Source of the DNA: Alphaproteobacteria bacterium
GTDB lineage: Bacteria; Pseudomonadota; Alphaproteobacteria; Rhodobacterales; Rhodobacteraceae
Direction: 5' to 3'
Assembly (NCBI GenBank): GCA_030424865.1
Contig: JAUHVR010000002.1
Location: 186,001-250,000, forward strand
Length of the DNA stretch: 64,000 nt
Shown here: positions 43,924 to 53,322 of the stretch, piece after piece
How the letters are laid out: every line of letters starts with the position of its first letter
Position numbering within the stretch: the first letter of the stretch is position 1
Notes under the pieces: generated by a model
What the model was told of the DNA's origin: nothing
Seen by the model: only the letters and a program-made list of their open reading frames with translations
Databases searched by the model: none
Position numbers and translations under genes: made by a program

Positions 43924-44766
43924 TTATGCCTCGATCATGAGGTGGTCCTGCCGGCCCAGCCCCTCGACCTCTAGTGTGATCCTTTGTCCGGGTTTGAGAA
44001 AGACCTGCGGGTTCAGTCCCAGCCCGACGCCCGGCGGCGTGCCGGTGGCGATGATGTCGCCCGGCTCTAGTGTCATGAAGCGTGACAGGTAGCTCACGAG
44101 GAAGGCCGCGCCATAGACCATCGTTTCTGTCGAGCCGTTCTGATGCCGCGTGCCGTCCACCTCGCACCAAAGTTTCAGCGCCTGCGGGTCCGGCACCTCG
44201 TCTCGGGTCACGAGCCAGGGGCCGATGGGGCCGAACGTGTCGTGGCTTTTGCCCTTGGTCCACTGGCCTTGCATCTCCGACTGAAAGGCGCGCTCGGACC
44301 CGTCATTGATGGTGCAATAGCCCGCGACGTGGTTTAGCGCGTCGGCCTCGCTGACATATTTCGCGCGGGTGCCGATGATGACGCCCAGTTCGACCTCCCA
44401 ATCGGTTTTGGCCGCGCCGCGGGGGATTTCCAGATCGTCGTGGGGGCCGCAAATGGCGGAGGTGGCTTTCATGAAGACGACCGGTTCAGACGGTACGGAT
44501 TTGCCTGTTTCTGCCGCGTGGTCGGCATAGTTCAGCCCGATGCAGATGAACTTGCCCACTCCCGCAACACAAGGCCCGATGCGGGTGCCTTCGGGCACGG
44601 CGGGCAGGGTGGCGGGATCCAGCGCGCCCAGGGCGGCAAGGCCGTCGTCGGACAGGGTCGCGCCGCTTATGTCGTCGACATGGCCGCTCAGGTCGCGGAT
44701 TGTGCCGGTGGCGTCCAAAAGGCCCGGGCGTTCCGCGCCCGCAGCGCCAAAGCGCAGGAGTTTCAT
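43924..44766 (-). CDS. Fumarylacetoacetate hydrolase (FAH)-family enzyme
   Basis: A 280-residue FAH-domain protein: IGLNYADHAAE, VFMKATSAICGPHDDLEIP, DWEVELGVIIG with metal-binding acids, GYCTINDGSERAFQ, and GDIIATGTPPGVG near the C-terminus. The family cleaves or decarboxylates beta-keto acids such as fumarylacetoacetate, 2-hydroxyhepta-2,4-diene-1,7-dioate, or acylpyruvates. It is a natural step after extradiol ring cleavage, which fits the VOC gene across the divergent promoter. The start overlaps the LivM-type stop by 4 bases. Confidence 0.9.
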   Translation of the reverse strand: MKLLRFGAAGAERPGLLDATGTIRDLSGHVDDISGATLSDDGLAALGALDPATLPAVPEGTRIGPCVAGVGKFICIGLNYADHAAETGKSVPSEPVVFMKATSAICGPHDDLEIPRGAAKTDWEVELGVIIGTRAKYVSEADALNHVAGYCTINDGSERAFQSEMQGQWTKGKSHDTFGPIGPWLVTRDEVPDPQALKLWCEVDGTRHQNGSTETMVYGAAFLVSYLSRFMTLEPGDIIATGTPPGVGLGLNPQVFLKPGQRITLEVEGLGRQDHLMIEA

Positions 44767-45779
44767 GATTTCTCTCCGATGGTGAGTTTGACATGCCGGC
44801 GGAGCGCAAAGACGTCCCAGCCGAACCGTTTGTGCAGCACGCCCCACAGCCCGCCGGGGGCGGTGAGCATGGTGGCGATGGCGATGGCCCCGAGGATGAT
44901 CAGATACCACGGGCCGAAATCCGCAAGCAGCGTGCGCAGGGCAAAGAAGACCGCCAGCCCGATGATCGGCCCTTCGAGCGATCCAAGCCCGCCGATCACC
45001 ACGATGAAGATCACGGCGGCCGTCCATTCATTGACGCTGAAAGCGGCAGAGGGCGAGATGCGCAGCTTGGTCAGGAAGATGATCGCCCCCGCGATACCGG
45101 TGAAGAAGGCGGCGACCGAATAGACCATCAGGCGGTTCTGGCGCGTGCTGACACCCAGACCGCCAGCCGCCTCGGCATCGTCGCGCATCGCCATCAGCGC
45201 CAGACCGCGCCCGGATCTGAGCCAGAGGTAGGCGACGAGGTAGGCCGAAACCGCCAGCCCCAGCGCCAGCCACCAGAAGATCGCGGTGCGTTCGTCGTTG
45301 TTGCCAAGCGCGCGGGCCACCTGCAGCGGCAGGCTCAGCCCCGCGCCCGCGCCCACCGCGTCGCTTTGTGCGGCGATCAGGGCGGCGATCTCGGCGAGGA
45401 CCCAGGTGGCGACGGCGAAATAGGCTCCGTTCAGGCGGAACAGCAGGAAGGCGGCGGGGACCGCGATCAAAAGCGCGATCAGCCCGCTCAGGCCAAGCGC
45501 GGCCATCAGGGGCACACCGCCCATCGCCGCGATCAGGAAGAAGGCATAGCCGCCGAGACCCACGTAAAGCTGTTGGCCGATGGACATCACCCCGGCAAAG
45601 CCGGCGAGCAGGTTCCACATCACCGCGAGGGTCAGGAAACAGGCCATCTCGGTCGCGGTGCGCAGAACGAACCGGTCGGCGAAATAGGGCATCAGGGCCA
45701 GCGCAAGGATCACGGCAGCGATGCAAAGCGCGGTCAGGCGGGCGTGCGGCCCGGCTTGAGTAACGGCCGGTTGGGTCAT
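44763..45779 (-). CDS. ABC transporter permease, branched-chain amino acid type (LivM-like)
   Basis: A 338-residue inner-membrane permease with about ten hydrophobic segments and the LivM signature region (AMRDDAEAAGGLGVSTRQNRLMVY, a coupling-loop motif contacting the ATPase) followed by FTGIAGAIIFL and VVIGGLGSLEGPIIG. It pairs with the LivH-type permease upstream. The transporter's substrate is not fixed by sequence; aromatic acids, urea or amides are used by relatives. The stop overlaps the FAH start. Confidence 0.93.
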   Translation of the reverse strand: MTQPAVTQAGPHARLTALCIAAVILALALMPYFADRFVLRTATEMACFLTLAVMWNLLAGFAGVMSIGQQLYVGLGGYAFFLIAAMGGVPLMAALGLSGLIALLIAVPAAFLLFRLNGAYFAVATWVLAEIAALIAAQSDAVGAGAGLSLPLQVARALGNNDERTAIFWWLALGLAVSAYLVAYLWLRSGRGLALMAMRDDAEAAGGLGVSTRQNRLMVYSVAAFFTGIAGAIIFLTKLRISPSAAFSVNEWTAAVIFIVVIGGLGSLEGPIIGLAVFFALRTLLADFGPWYLIILGAIAIATMLTAPGGLWGVLHKRFGWDVFALRRHVKLTIGEKS

Positions 45780-46648
45780 GCGCGCGCCCCTTTGGCCAGG
45801 ATGCCGCCAGGCATGAGCACGAGGATCACCAGAAAGGCCAGGTGCCCCGCGAGCATCTGGAATTCCGGGTTGATCGCACCTCCGATAGCCTGGGCAAGCC
45901 CCAACAGGAAGCCTCCGATCAGCGTGCCCCAGATCGAGCCGATACCGCCGATCACGATCACCTCGAAGGCGATCAGCAGCCGCGCGGTGCCGGAAAGCGG
46001 CGTGAACGACGTCCAGACCGCCAGCAGCACCCCCGCGATCCCGCAGGCCATCAGCGCCAGCCCGGTGGCAAGGCCAAAGACATGCGGCGTGGGGATCCCC
46101 ATGTGCCGCGCAGTCTCGAAATCATCCGCCGTGGCGCGAAAGGCGCGCCCTATCGCGGTGCGCGTAAAGATCAGATGCAGAGCCCCGATAAGTGCAACAG
46201 CCACTGCCAGCACGATCAGCCCATAGCTGCCCACCGCAACGCCGGGGGCAAGCTGGACCGAGGCGACCTCAATCTCGCCCAGGGCGATCTTGCGGCTGTC
46301 GGCGGTGAAGACCAGCAGCAAAGCGTTCTGGATCATCATCGACAGGCCAAAGGTGACCAGAAGCGGCGGCAGGATGTCCTTGCCAATGACCCGGTTCAGC
46401 AGCAGCCGTTGCAGCCAATAGCCCACAAAACCCATCAGAATGGGTGCAATGACCAGCGCCGCGAAAAATCCCATGCCCGCAGACACGGCCACCACATAGC
46501 CAGTAAAGGCGCCCAGGATGATCATGTCGCCATGCGCCAGATTGACCAGCCGCAACACACCAAAGACAATCGACAGCCCGGCGGCAAACAGCGCGTAAAG
46601 CCCGCCGATGGCGATGCCTTGCACGGCGATATTCATAAGTTCTGTCAT
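45776..46648 (-). CDS. ABC transporter permease, branched-chain amino acid type (LivH-like)
   Basis: A 290-residue polytopic permease: LVNLAHGDMIILGAFTGY near the start, FRATADDFETARHMGI (coupling loop), FEVIVIGGIGSIWGTLIGG toward the end. It forms the heterodimer with the LivM-type protein. Overlaps of 4 bases with both the permease downstream and the ATPase upstream show tight coupling. Confidence 0.94.
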   Translation of the reverse strand: MTELMNIAVQGIAIGGLYALFAAGLSIVFGVLRLVNLAHGDMIILGAFTGYVVAVSAGMGFFAALVIAPILMGFVGYWLQRLLLNRVIGKDILPPLLVTFGLSMMIQNALLLVFTADSRKIALGEIEVASVQLAPGVAVGSYGLIVLAVAVALIGALHLIFTRTAIGRAFRATADDFETARHMGIPTPHVFGLATGLALMACGIAGVLLAVWTSFTPLSGTARLLIAFEVIVIGGIGSIWGTLIGGFLLGLAQAIGGAINPEFQMLAGHLAFLVILVLMPGGILAKGARA

Positions 46649-47352
46649 GCGGCGGGTGCTCCGAAATAGGCCGCGGCCACTTCGTCAAAGCTGTAGGCGT
46701 CGGCGGGGCCTTGCAGCACCACGCGTCCTTCCATCAGGCAGCTCACGCGCGTGGCCGAGCGCAACGCGCGTCCCACATCCTGTTCAACGATAATAAGGGC
46801 GGTGCCGTTGTCTGTGATCTTGGGCAATAGGGCGTAAATGTCTTCGACGATGGTCGGGGCGAGGCCAAGGCTGATTTCGTCGCAAAGGATCAGGTCGGGG
46901 TTGGTCATCAGCGCGCGGCCAATGGCGACCATCTGCTGCTGGCCGCCTGAAAGCTCGGTCGACATGTGATGGCCGCGCTCTTTGAGGATCGGGAAAAGAT
47001 CGTGCACCGCGTTCAGGTCCCAAGGGCCAGAGCGTTTGGGGCTGCCGCCGATCAGCAGGTTCTCGCGGACCGTGAGGCTGGGGAACAGCCTGCGGCCCTC
47101 GGGCACAAGGCCGATGCCTTTCCGGGTGATCGCCTCGGGCGCGAGGCCGCGCAGGGGTTCAGATTTGAGCGTGATCGCCCCGTCCAGCTTGCGCACACCC
47201 CCCGCGATGGCCCGCAGAAGGGTCGTCTTGCCTGCGCCATTCGGGCCGATCACGGCAGAGATTGTGCCGGGCGCGACATCAAGCGAGACATCGAACAGCG
47301 CCTGAAAATCGCCGTAGAAGGCGTTCAGCCGCTCGACCTGCAAAAGGCTCAT
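46645..47352 (-). CDS. ABC transporter ATP-binding protein (LivF-like)
   Basis: A 235-residue ATPase: Walker A GPNGAGKTTLL, Q-loop region FPSLTVRENLLIG, signature LSGGQQQMVAIGRAL, Walker B LILCDEISLGLAP, and the H-loop region further on. I chose the ATG at 47350-47352, which overlaps the LivG-type stop. Together with the second ATPase it drives the two permeases. Confidence 0.94.
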   Translation of the reverse strand: MSLLQVERLNAFYGDFQALFDVSLDVAPGTISAVIGPNGAGKTTLLRAIAGGVRKLDGAITLKSEPLRGLAPEAITRKGIGLVPEGRRLFPSLTVRENLLIGGSPKRSGPWDLNAVHDLFPILKERGHHMSTELSGGQQQMVAIGRALMTNPDLILCDEISLGLAPTIVEDIYALLPKITDNGTALIIVEQDVGRALRSATRVSCLMEGRVVLQGPADAYSFDEVAAAYFGAPAA

Positions 47353-48068
47353 GCCGGGACCCCCAAATAGACCTGCCGCACCTCGGCGCTTTCGAGCACT
47401 TCGGACGGCACGCCTTCGGCCAGTTCCGCGCCTTGATCCAGCACGAAAAGCCGCGAGATCACGGCAACCAAAGCGTGCACGATATGCTCGATCCAGATGA
47501 TCGTCGTGCCGCCGTCGCGGATTTGCTTGAGCAGCGCGATAAAGGTCTGGCATTCCATGTCCGACAGCCCGCCCGCGACCTCGTCGAGCAGCAAAAGCTT
47601 GGGCTGCGTCGCCAATGCCCGTGCCAGCTCCAGCCGCTTGCGGTCCAGCAAACGCAGGCCCCCGGCGATGTCGTTGGCGCGGCCCATCAGCCCGGTTTGC
47701 TCGAGCACGTCCAGCGCCACGCGGGTGGCTGGCCCCTCGGCCCGCTGCCCGCCCAAGGTCGCCCCCACCAGAACGTTTTCAAACACCGTCATTCCGCCAA
47801 AGGGGCGGGGGATCTGGTGCGAGCGGGCGATGCCCATGTCGCAGCGCCGCTGCGGCGAGACGCGGGTGATGTCGGTGCCTTCGAACAGGATCGTGCCGGA
47901 TTTCGGGATCTTGAACCCGGTGACAAGATCCAGAAGCGTGGATTTCCCCGCGCCGTTGGGGCCGATCACGCCCAAGGCCTCGCCCGGCGCAACGGTGAGC
48001 GAAACATTGTTCGTCACCGTCAGCGCCCCATAGGCAAAGGACACGTTCCTGAATTCCAGAAGCGCCAC
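47349..48068 (-). CDS. ABC transporter ATP-binding protein (LivG-like)
   Basis: A 239-residue ATPase: Walker A GPNGAGKSTLL, the longer helical insert typical of LivG (GMTVFENVLVGATLG), a signature-like LRLLDRKRLELARAL that departs from LSGGQ but is usual in LivG, and Walker B LLLLDEVAGGLS. I chose GTG at 48066-48068 by alignment with other LivG proteins; the open frame upstream overlaps the substrate-binding gene and is not coding. The stop is followed by 2-base spacing or overlap with the next gene. Confidence 0.92.
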   Translation of the reverse strand: MALLEFRNVSFAYGALTVTNNVSLTVAPGEALGVIGPNGAGKSTLLDLVTGFKIPKSGTILFEGTDITRVSPQRRCDMGIARSHQIPRPFGGMTVFENVLVGATLGGQRAEGPATRVALDVLEQTGLMGRANDIAGGLRLLDRKRLELARALATQPKLLLLDEVAGGLSDMECQTFIALLKQIRDGGTTIIWIEHIVHALVAVISRLFVLDQGAELAEGVPSEVLESAEVRQVYLGVPA

Positions 48069-48070
48069 GG

Positions 48071-49345
48071 TCAGGTCGCAAGCTCGCGCAGCTCTGCCGT
48101 GATCGGCACCTCTGGCAGGGTGTCGTTGGCGATTATGTCGAGGCTGAGCGCACCATCGGCACCGACGCTCCATTGCCCGCCCACGGTCGGGGTGATCGAA
48201 ACGTTCCGGCCAAAGGGACCGGCCGCAAAGTTCACCGGGCCAAAGATGGTCGACAGGTTCGTTGCGGCCAAAGCCTCGCGGTTTGCCTCGCGGTCCGTGG
48301 CGTCCGCCGAGCGTTTGAGCGTGTCGATGGCGATCTCGAAGATCGAATGCGTCCAGCCCAGGGGCGGCGTCCAGGCCTTGCCGGTGGCCTCGGTCCATGC
48401 GGAGGCAAGATCACCGGCGCTCTGGCCCGTCACCGAAGAGGTGAAGGGATGGAAGGGCGACCAGACAACCTCGCAGGTCAGGCCATCGGCCAGCGGGCCC
48501 AGCGTTTCAACGGCGGCGGGGAAGACCAGCGCCTTGGCAATCGTGGCGATGCGCGGGCGGAAGCCCTGCTGCTGCGCCTGCCGCCAGAAGGTGTTCCAAT
48601 CGGGCGGATTCAGAACGCCTGTGATGACCTCGACGCCTTCTTCCTTGAAGGCGTTGATATGGGCCGAGAAGTTGTCGGTGTTGTTGGCAAAGGATCCCGG
48701 GTCGACCACCTCATAGCCCTTGTTGGGCAGGTGGAAGGGCAGGCCGACCTGCGGGTTGGACCAGGCCGCACCATCCGCGTCATTGGGGAAAAGGCAACCG
48801 ACCTTGCGGTTCGTATCCACCCGGTTCCACGTCGCGGTGTAAATGTCGATCGCGTCATTCAGGCCAAAGAAATAGTGGAACCCATAGTCAAAGCCGCTGT
48901 CGGGCGTGCCGCCGCGACCGAAATACCACGCCTCCCATGGGGCGGCGGTCGAGATGCAGGGCACCTGAAACAACTCGCACTGGTCCGAGACGGGGTTCGT
49001 GGTGTCCGGCGTGGCCGAGACCAGCATCAGATCGACTTCTTCGCTGTCGATCAGCTCAACCGCGACCTCGGCGGCGCGGCTCGATTGGGACTGGCTGTCG
49101 CGCAGGATGATCTCGACGTCCCGGCGGCCAGAGGCGGTTTCGATCCCGCCCGCGATGGCGGCGCGCAACGCGTCCACGATGAAATTATCGGTTTCGCCAA
49201 ACGCGGCCAGCGGGCCGGTCTGTGGGCTGACATAACCGATCTTCAGCGGGCGGCCCTGGGCGCGGGCGATGGTGGGCAGCGCGAGGCTGGCGGCGCCGGT
49301 TGCCAGGAACGAGCGGCGGGGCATGGTGAGGGGATTTTTGCGCAT
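48071..49345 (-). CDS. ABC transporter substrate-binding protein, branched-chain type, Tat-exported
   Basis: A 424-residue Periplasmic_BP_6 protein. The N-terminus MRKNPLTMPRRSFLATGAAS has a twin-arginine motif with hydrophobic region ending in ARA, so export as a folded protein is likely. IGYVSPQTGPLAAFGETDNF starts the mature lobe. It heads the leftward operon of ABC, FAH, DUF1330 and RutE-like genes; GGAAGG lies upstream of the start. Such receptors set the transporter's specificity. The ligand is unknown. Confidence 0.92.
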   Translation of the reverse strand: MRKNPLTMPRRSFLATGAASLALPTIARAQGRPLKIGYVSPQTGPLAAFGETDNFIVDALRAAIAGGIETASGRRDVEIILRDSQSQSSRAAEVAVELIDSEEVDLMLVSATPDTTNPVSDQCELFQVPCISTAAPWEAWYFGRGGTPDSGFDYGFHYFFGLNDAIDIYTATWNRVDTNRKVGCLFPNDADGAAWSNPQVGLPFHLPNKGYEVVDPGSFANNTDNFSAHINAFKEEGVEVITGVLNPPDWNTFWRQAQQQGFRPRIATIAKALVFPAAVETLGPLADGLTCEVVWSPFHPFTSSVTGQSAGDLASAWTEATGKAWTPPLGWTHSIFEIAIDTLKRSADATDREANREALAATNLSTIFGPVNFAAGPFGRNVSITPTVGGQWSVGADGALSLDIIANDTLPEVPITAELRELAT

Positions 49346-49521
49346 GGGGACCTTCCTACCGTGACAAGTCGCGCTAAGACTTGCTCTGAGATGCGCATAA
49401 GTCAACACTTGAAATATCAGACTAACATCAGTAAGATTTCTGTAACGCTGTCCTACGCACCTCGCCGGAATGCCGGTATGGTGAAAAAGATGGGACACGG
49501 ACGTAACAGCGGGAGGCCAAA
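49346..49521. promoter_or_regulatory. Divergent promoter region of the catabolic island
   Basis: 176 bases separate the leftward transporter operon from the rightward oxidase operon. An inverted repeat CAAGTC-GCGCTAA-GACTTG at 49365-49383 and a related TCAA-CAC-TTGA at 49402-49412 are candidate binding sites for the GntR regulator encoded at 59794. The AT-rich part at 49395-49442 may contain -10 elements. GGGAGG precedes the 49522 gene. Confidence 0.4.
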
Positions 49522-50442
49522 TTGGCACGAGTACTGCAACCCTTTGAATTTATTGAAGCCGCGGGCGTGAAAGAGGCGGTTGCCGCGTTGTCGCAGCCCG
49601 GAACGCGCCTGTTTGCCGGTGGCTGCGATCTTGTCCCGGCGATTCGGCGCGGGCAGGTTCGCTATGACACGCTGGTCTCGATCATGAAGATCGAAGGGCT
49701 GTCAGAGTTCTCTTCTCATCCCAAGGTGGGCGTCAAGATTGGCGCTCAGGTTCTGCTGAGCCGGCTGGTCAACGACATCTGGGTCGGCAAGCGTTGGGCT
49801 GCCTTGCACGAGGCGGTGGAACAGCTTTACCCGCCGCACATCCGCAATATGGGCACCGTGGTGGGCAATCTGTGCGCGGCGGTGAACTACTATGACGTTC
49901 CCGTGTCGATGTTCGCGCATCGCGCGGTGCTGACGCTGAGCGACGGGACCACCAGCCGCGAGGTCGGGATTGACGATTTCTATACCGGCGGGCGCGGAAC
50001 GGCTGTTGGCGCGGGTGAGATGGTCACGCAGATCGACCTGCCACCCCCTGCAGCAGATGCGGGCTCGGCCTTCAAGAAGATCTACAAGGCGCGCCGTCGC
50101 GCCGATGACCTGCACAAGATCAACGCCGCCGCCTACGTCGCACTGGACGAGGCCAAGGAAAAGATCACCGACGCGACGTTGGTGATCGGCTGCGTCGGCG
50201 ACAGCCCGCTGCGGATCACCGCCGCCGAGTCCGCTTTGGTCGGGCAGGTTGCAGGTGACGAGGCGTTCAATAGCGCTGCAGAGATGGCAGTGGCCGCCGT
50301 GCAGCCGATGACGGATGCGGGCTGGGTCGAAGAGATCCGCAGCGATTGGATACGCATTCTGGCCCGGGACGTGCTGGCACAGGCTGCAAGCCGCGCGCTG
50401 TCGCGTCATGACCCCGCCGAAGACGCCCATCTGGCCTATTGA
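49522..50442 (+). CDS. Molybdenum hydroxylase FAD-binding subunit, first enzyme (CoxM-type)
   Basis: A 306-residue medium subunit of a xanthine dehydrogenase/aldehyde oxidase-type enzyme. The FAD-binding pattern GGCDLVPAIRRG (usually GGTDLLP) and NMGTVVGNLCAAVNYYDVP are present, with a C-terminal CO_deh_flav_C domain. It passes electrons from the 2Fe-2S subunit to FAD. It starts the rightward operon with a TTG start codon at 49522 preceded by GCGGGAGGCCAAA. It is 15 bases before the small subunit. Confidence 0.9.
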   Translation: MARVLQPFEFIEAAGVKEAVAALSQPGTRLFAGGCDLVPAIRRGQVRYDTLVSIMKIEGLSEFSSHPKVGVKIGAQVLLSRLVNDIWVGKRWAALHEAVEQLYPPHIRNMGTVVGNLCAAVNYYDVPVSMFAHRAVLTLSDGTTSREVGIDDFYTGGRGTAVGAGEMVTQIDLPPPAADAGSAFKKIYKARRRADDLHKINAAAYVALDEAKEKITDATLVIGCVGDSPLRITAAESALVGQVAGDEAFNSAAEMAVAAVQPMTDAGWVEEIRSDWIRILARDVLAQAASRALSRHDPAEDAHLAY

Positions 50443-50457
50443 GTTGAGGAGAGACCC

Positions 50458-50952
50458 ATGTCGAAACGTATCGGAACCTTCAACGTCAATGGAAAGAATG
50501 CCGACACCATTGTCGAACCGCAAATGCTGCTGGTGGATGTCCTGCGCGAAAAGCTGGACCTGACAGGCACCAAACGCGCCTGCGCGGCGGGCAACTGCGG
50601 CGCCTGCACCGTGTTGGCCGATGGTGATCCCATCTGCTCGTGCATCACTTTGGCTGTTGCCGCGGAGGGGCGCGAAATTGAAACGGTCGAAGGGCTGCGC
50701 GCCGCCGATGGCACGCTGCACCCGCTGCAACAGGCCTTCATCGACCATTGCGCCGCCCAATGTGGGTACTGCACCGCCGGCATGCTGATGACGGCCAAAG
50801 CGTTGCTGGAGGCCAACCCGCGCCCCACGCGCGAGGACGTCAAGCGCGCGCTTTCGGGCAACTCTTGCCGCTGCACCGGCTACGTCAAGATCATCGACGC
50901 GGTGATGGATGCGGCCCAACAGATCAACGCAGCCAAAGAGGTGGCAGCATGA
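50458..50952 (+). CDS. Molybdenum hydroxylase 2Fe-2S subunit, first enzyme (CoxS-type)
   Basis: A 164-residue protein with two [2Fe-2S] domains: plant-type Cys set CAAGNCGACTVL, with a fourth Cys in CSC, and the C-terminal helical domain with CGYCTAGM and GNSCRCTGY. It relays electrons between the Mo and FAD sites. TTGAGGAGAG precedes the ATG. The stop overlaps the large subunit start as ATGA. Confidence 0.94.
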   Translation: MSKRIGTFNVNGKNADTIVEPQMLLVDVLREKLDLTGTKRACAAGNCGACTVLADGDPICSCITLAVAAEGREIETVEGLRAADGTLHPLQQAFIDHCAAQCGYCTAGMLMTAKALLEANPRPTREDVKRALSGNSCRCTGYVKIIDAVMDAAQQINAAKEVAA

Positions 50953-53312
50953 ACGATTTCGCATATGTCGGCAAACGCATGACCAAGCCGGACATTTACG
51001 GCAAGGTCACGGGCGAAGCCAAGTATACCGACGACATCACGCTGCCCGGAATGGTCGAGGGGCGCATCCTGTGCGCGCCCGTGGCCCACGCCAAGATCGT
51101 CTCGATCGACACCTCCGAGGCCGAAGCTCTGCCCGGTGTGCTTTGCGTGCTGACGCACAAGGACTGCCCGGACATCCGGTTTTCACGTTCGACAATGGCC
51201 GAGGCGTTGCCCGAGTTCGCATTCACCGGCGAGCGGCAGGACCAGTTCATCCTGACCGACAAGGTGCGCTACATGGGCGACTGGGTTGCCGCTGTTGCCG
51301 CTGAAGACATTACGACAGCCGAGCGAGCGCTCGAGCTGATCAGGGTCGAGTACGAGCCCCTCCCCCCCGTGCTCGACCCATTTACCGCGCTGGAACAGGG
51401 CGCGCCCGTGGTGCACGAGGATTGCGCCGACAACATCGCCTTTGAAATGGATCACCCGTTCAACTGCGGCGATGTCGAAAAAGCCTTTGCCGAGGCCGAC
51501 GCGGTGGCGGAGTTCAGCGGCGTGAACTCGCGACAGAAGCACCTGCACATGGAAACGGATGTGGCGATTGCCAGCTTCGAGTCCGACAAGCGCCTGGTGA
51601 TCTACTCGCCCAGCCAAGGCCCGCACCTGGCCAAGAAGCACCTGACCAAGCGGGTCTTCCCGGATCTGGACGATGGTGACATCCGCTGGATCTCGCCCGC
51701 CATCGGCGGCGGTTTCGGCGCGCGGCTGGCCCTGGGCGTGGAGCCTGCGGCGGTTCTGCTGGCGCGGCACTGCAACCGGCCCGTTCGGGTGACCACGACC
51801 CGCGAAGAGGACTTTCAAGGCTATTCCTCGCGCACGGACATGCACCAGACGATCCGGGTGGCGGCCACCAAAGAAGGCAAGCTCTTGGCGATTGATCAAA
51901 AGATCGTTTCGGACAGCGGGGCCTACCTGTCGCATTCGGCGACCACCTCGACGGTGAACATGCAAAAGACGCTGGGCGTCCTGAAATGCGATAACATCAA
52001 GGGCCACCTGACGGTTGTCTACACCAACACGCCCGTGACCAGCGGTTTCCGCGGCTATGGAAACCCCGAGGGCGCGTTTGTGCTGCAACAGGCGCTGGAT
52101 CGGCTGGCGGAAAAGATCGGGATGGACCCGATGGAGTTCCGCCTGCGCAACCTCAAGGAACCGGGCGACCCGTCCTGCTTTGTCCCCGTCACGCTGGAGC
52201 ATACCAAGCTGAAGGAATGCATCGACGTCGGGGCGGAAAAGTTCGGCTGGAAAGACAAGTGGCAGGGTTGGGATGCTGCCAAAGAGGGCCGCTACCGGCG
52301 CGGTGTTGGCATGTCGGTTCTGACGCATGCCTCGGGCGCGGGCGGCTTCCTGCTGGAACATTCGTCTTGCGTGATGAAGGTGCTGACAGATGGCTCGCTG
52401 AACCTGATCGTCTCGCCCTGCGAGATGGGGCAGGGGATCATCGGCGCGCTGACGCAGGTGGCGGCAGAGGCCACCGGCCTGCGTTATGAACAGATCCGCA
52501 TCTCGACCGGCGACACGGATGTGACCATGTTCGATATCGGCAGCCACGCCAGCCGCTCGATGCTGGTGATCGGGAACGCTGTGCATGCGGCGGGGGTCAA
52601 GATCCACGACCAGATCTGCGAACGCGCGGTGAAGTATTTCGAGGAACACCAGGTCAAGCTGGAAGCCTCTGACATCAAGGTGCGCGCGGGCGAGATCACC
52701 TCGGACAAAGCGCCCGGCGTGGTCATCGACGTCTCCAAGGTGGCCTATGATGCGATCTACGACTTCGGCGAGGGTGGCAGCCAGCTGAATGCCTCGGGTT
52801 CGTACCTGTCGACCTCGCACCACCCCAACCACCAGGCCGCGTTTGCCGAGGTGGAGGTGGACACCGAGACCGGGCAGGTGACCGTGGTCAACTATGTCTC
52901 GGCCCACGATATCGGGCGCGCGATCAACCCGCTTCTGGTTGAGGCGCAGATGGAGGGCTCGCTGGTGCAGGGCATCGGCTTTGCCCTGACCGAGGATTTC
53001 GTGATCGACCCGGAGACCGGCAAGGTCTTGTCGGATTCGCTGCTGACCTACCGTCTGCCCTCGACGATGGATGTCCCGCCGATGGAGCATCTTTTGATCG
53101 AAGAGCCGCTTGAGGCTGGGCCGTTCGGCGCCAAAGGCTGTGGCGAGGCGGGGCTGGTGAACCCGGCCCCGGCAATTGCCAACGCGATCTATGACGCGGT
53201 TGGCATTCGGGTCCATTCGCTGCCCATGTCCGCCGACAAGGTACTCTGGGCGCTCAAGCACGGCACGGAAGAGGCCCCGGGCCAATCCCGCGTCTCTGGT
53301 CAATTCCTGTGA
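50949..53312 (+). CDS. Molybdenum hydroxylase large (Mo-pterin) subunit, first enzyme
   Basis: A 787-residue xanthine-dehydrogenase-family subunit holding Mo-pyranopterin cytosine dinucleotide by family analogy. Motifs: GGGFGARLALGVEPA, SGFRGYGNPEGAF, SPCEMGQGII, and the active-site Glu733 in GCGEAGLVNPAPA. The CO-dehydrogenase loop AYRCSFR is absent, so it is not a form I CODH. It belongs by appearance with the hydroxylases of aromatic CoA thioesters, N-heterocycles or aldehydes. The ATG overlaps the small subunit stop. The 717-codon antisense frame here is a high-GC shadow. Confidence 0.93.
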   Translation: MNDFAYVGKRMTKPDIYGKVTGEAKYTDDITLPGMVEGRILCAPVAHAKIVSIDTSEAEALPGVLCVLTHKDCPDIRFSRSTMAEALPEFAFTGERQDQFILTDKVRYMGDWVAAVAAEDITTAERALELIRVEYEPLPPVLDPFTALEQGAPVVHEDCADNIAFEMDHPFNCGDVEKAFAEADAVAEFSGVNSRQKHLHMETDVAIASFESDKRLVIYSPSQGPHLAKKHLTKRVFPDLDDGDIRWISPAIGGGFGARLALGVEPAAVLLARHCNRPVRVTTTREEDFQGYSSRTDMHQTIRVAATKEGKLLAIDQKIVSDSGAYLSHSATTSTVNMQKTLGVLKCDNIKGHLTVVYTNTPVTSGFRGYGNPEGAFVLQQALDRLAEKIGMDPMEFRLRNLKEPGDPSCFVPVTLEHTKLKECIDVGAEKFGWKDKWQGWDAAKEGRYRRGVGMSVLTHASGAGGFLLEHSSCVMKVLTDGSLNLIVSPCEMGQGIIGALTQVAAEATGLRYEQIRISTGDTDVTMFDIGSHASRSMLVIGNAVHAAGVKIHDQICERAVKYFEEHQVKLEASDIKVRAGEITSDKAPGVVIDVSKVAYDAIYDFGEGGSQLNASGSYLSTSHHPNHQAAFAEVEVDTETGQVTVVNYVSAHDIGRAINPLLVEAQMEGSLVQGIGFALTEDFVIDPETGKVLSDSLLTYRLPSTMDVPPMEHLLIEEPLEAGPFGAKGCGEAGLVNPAPAIANAIYDAVGIRVHSLPMSADKVLWALKHGTEEAPGQSRVSGQFL

Positions 53313-53322
53313 GGGTGGCATC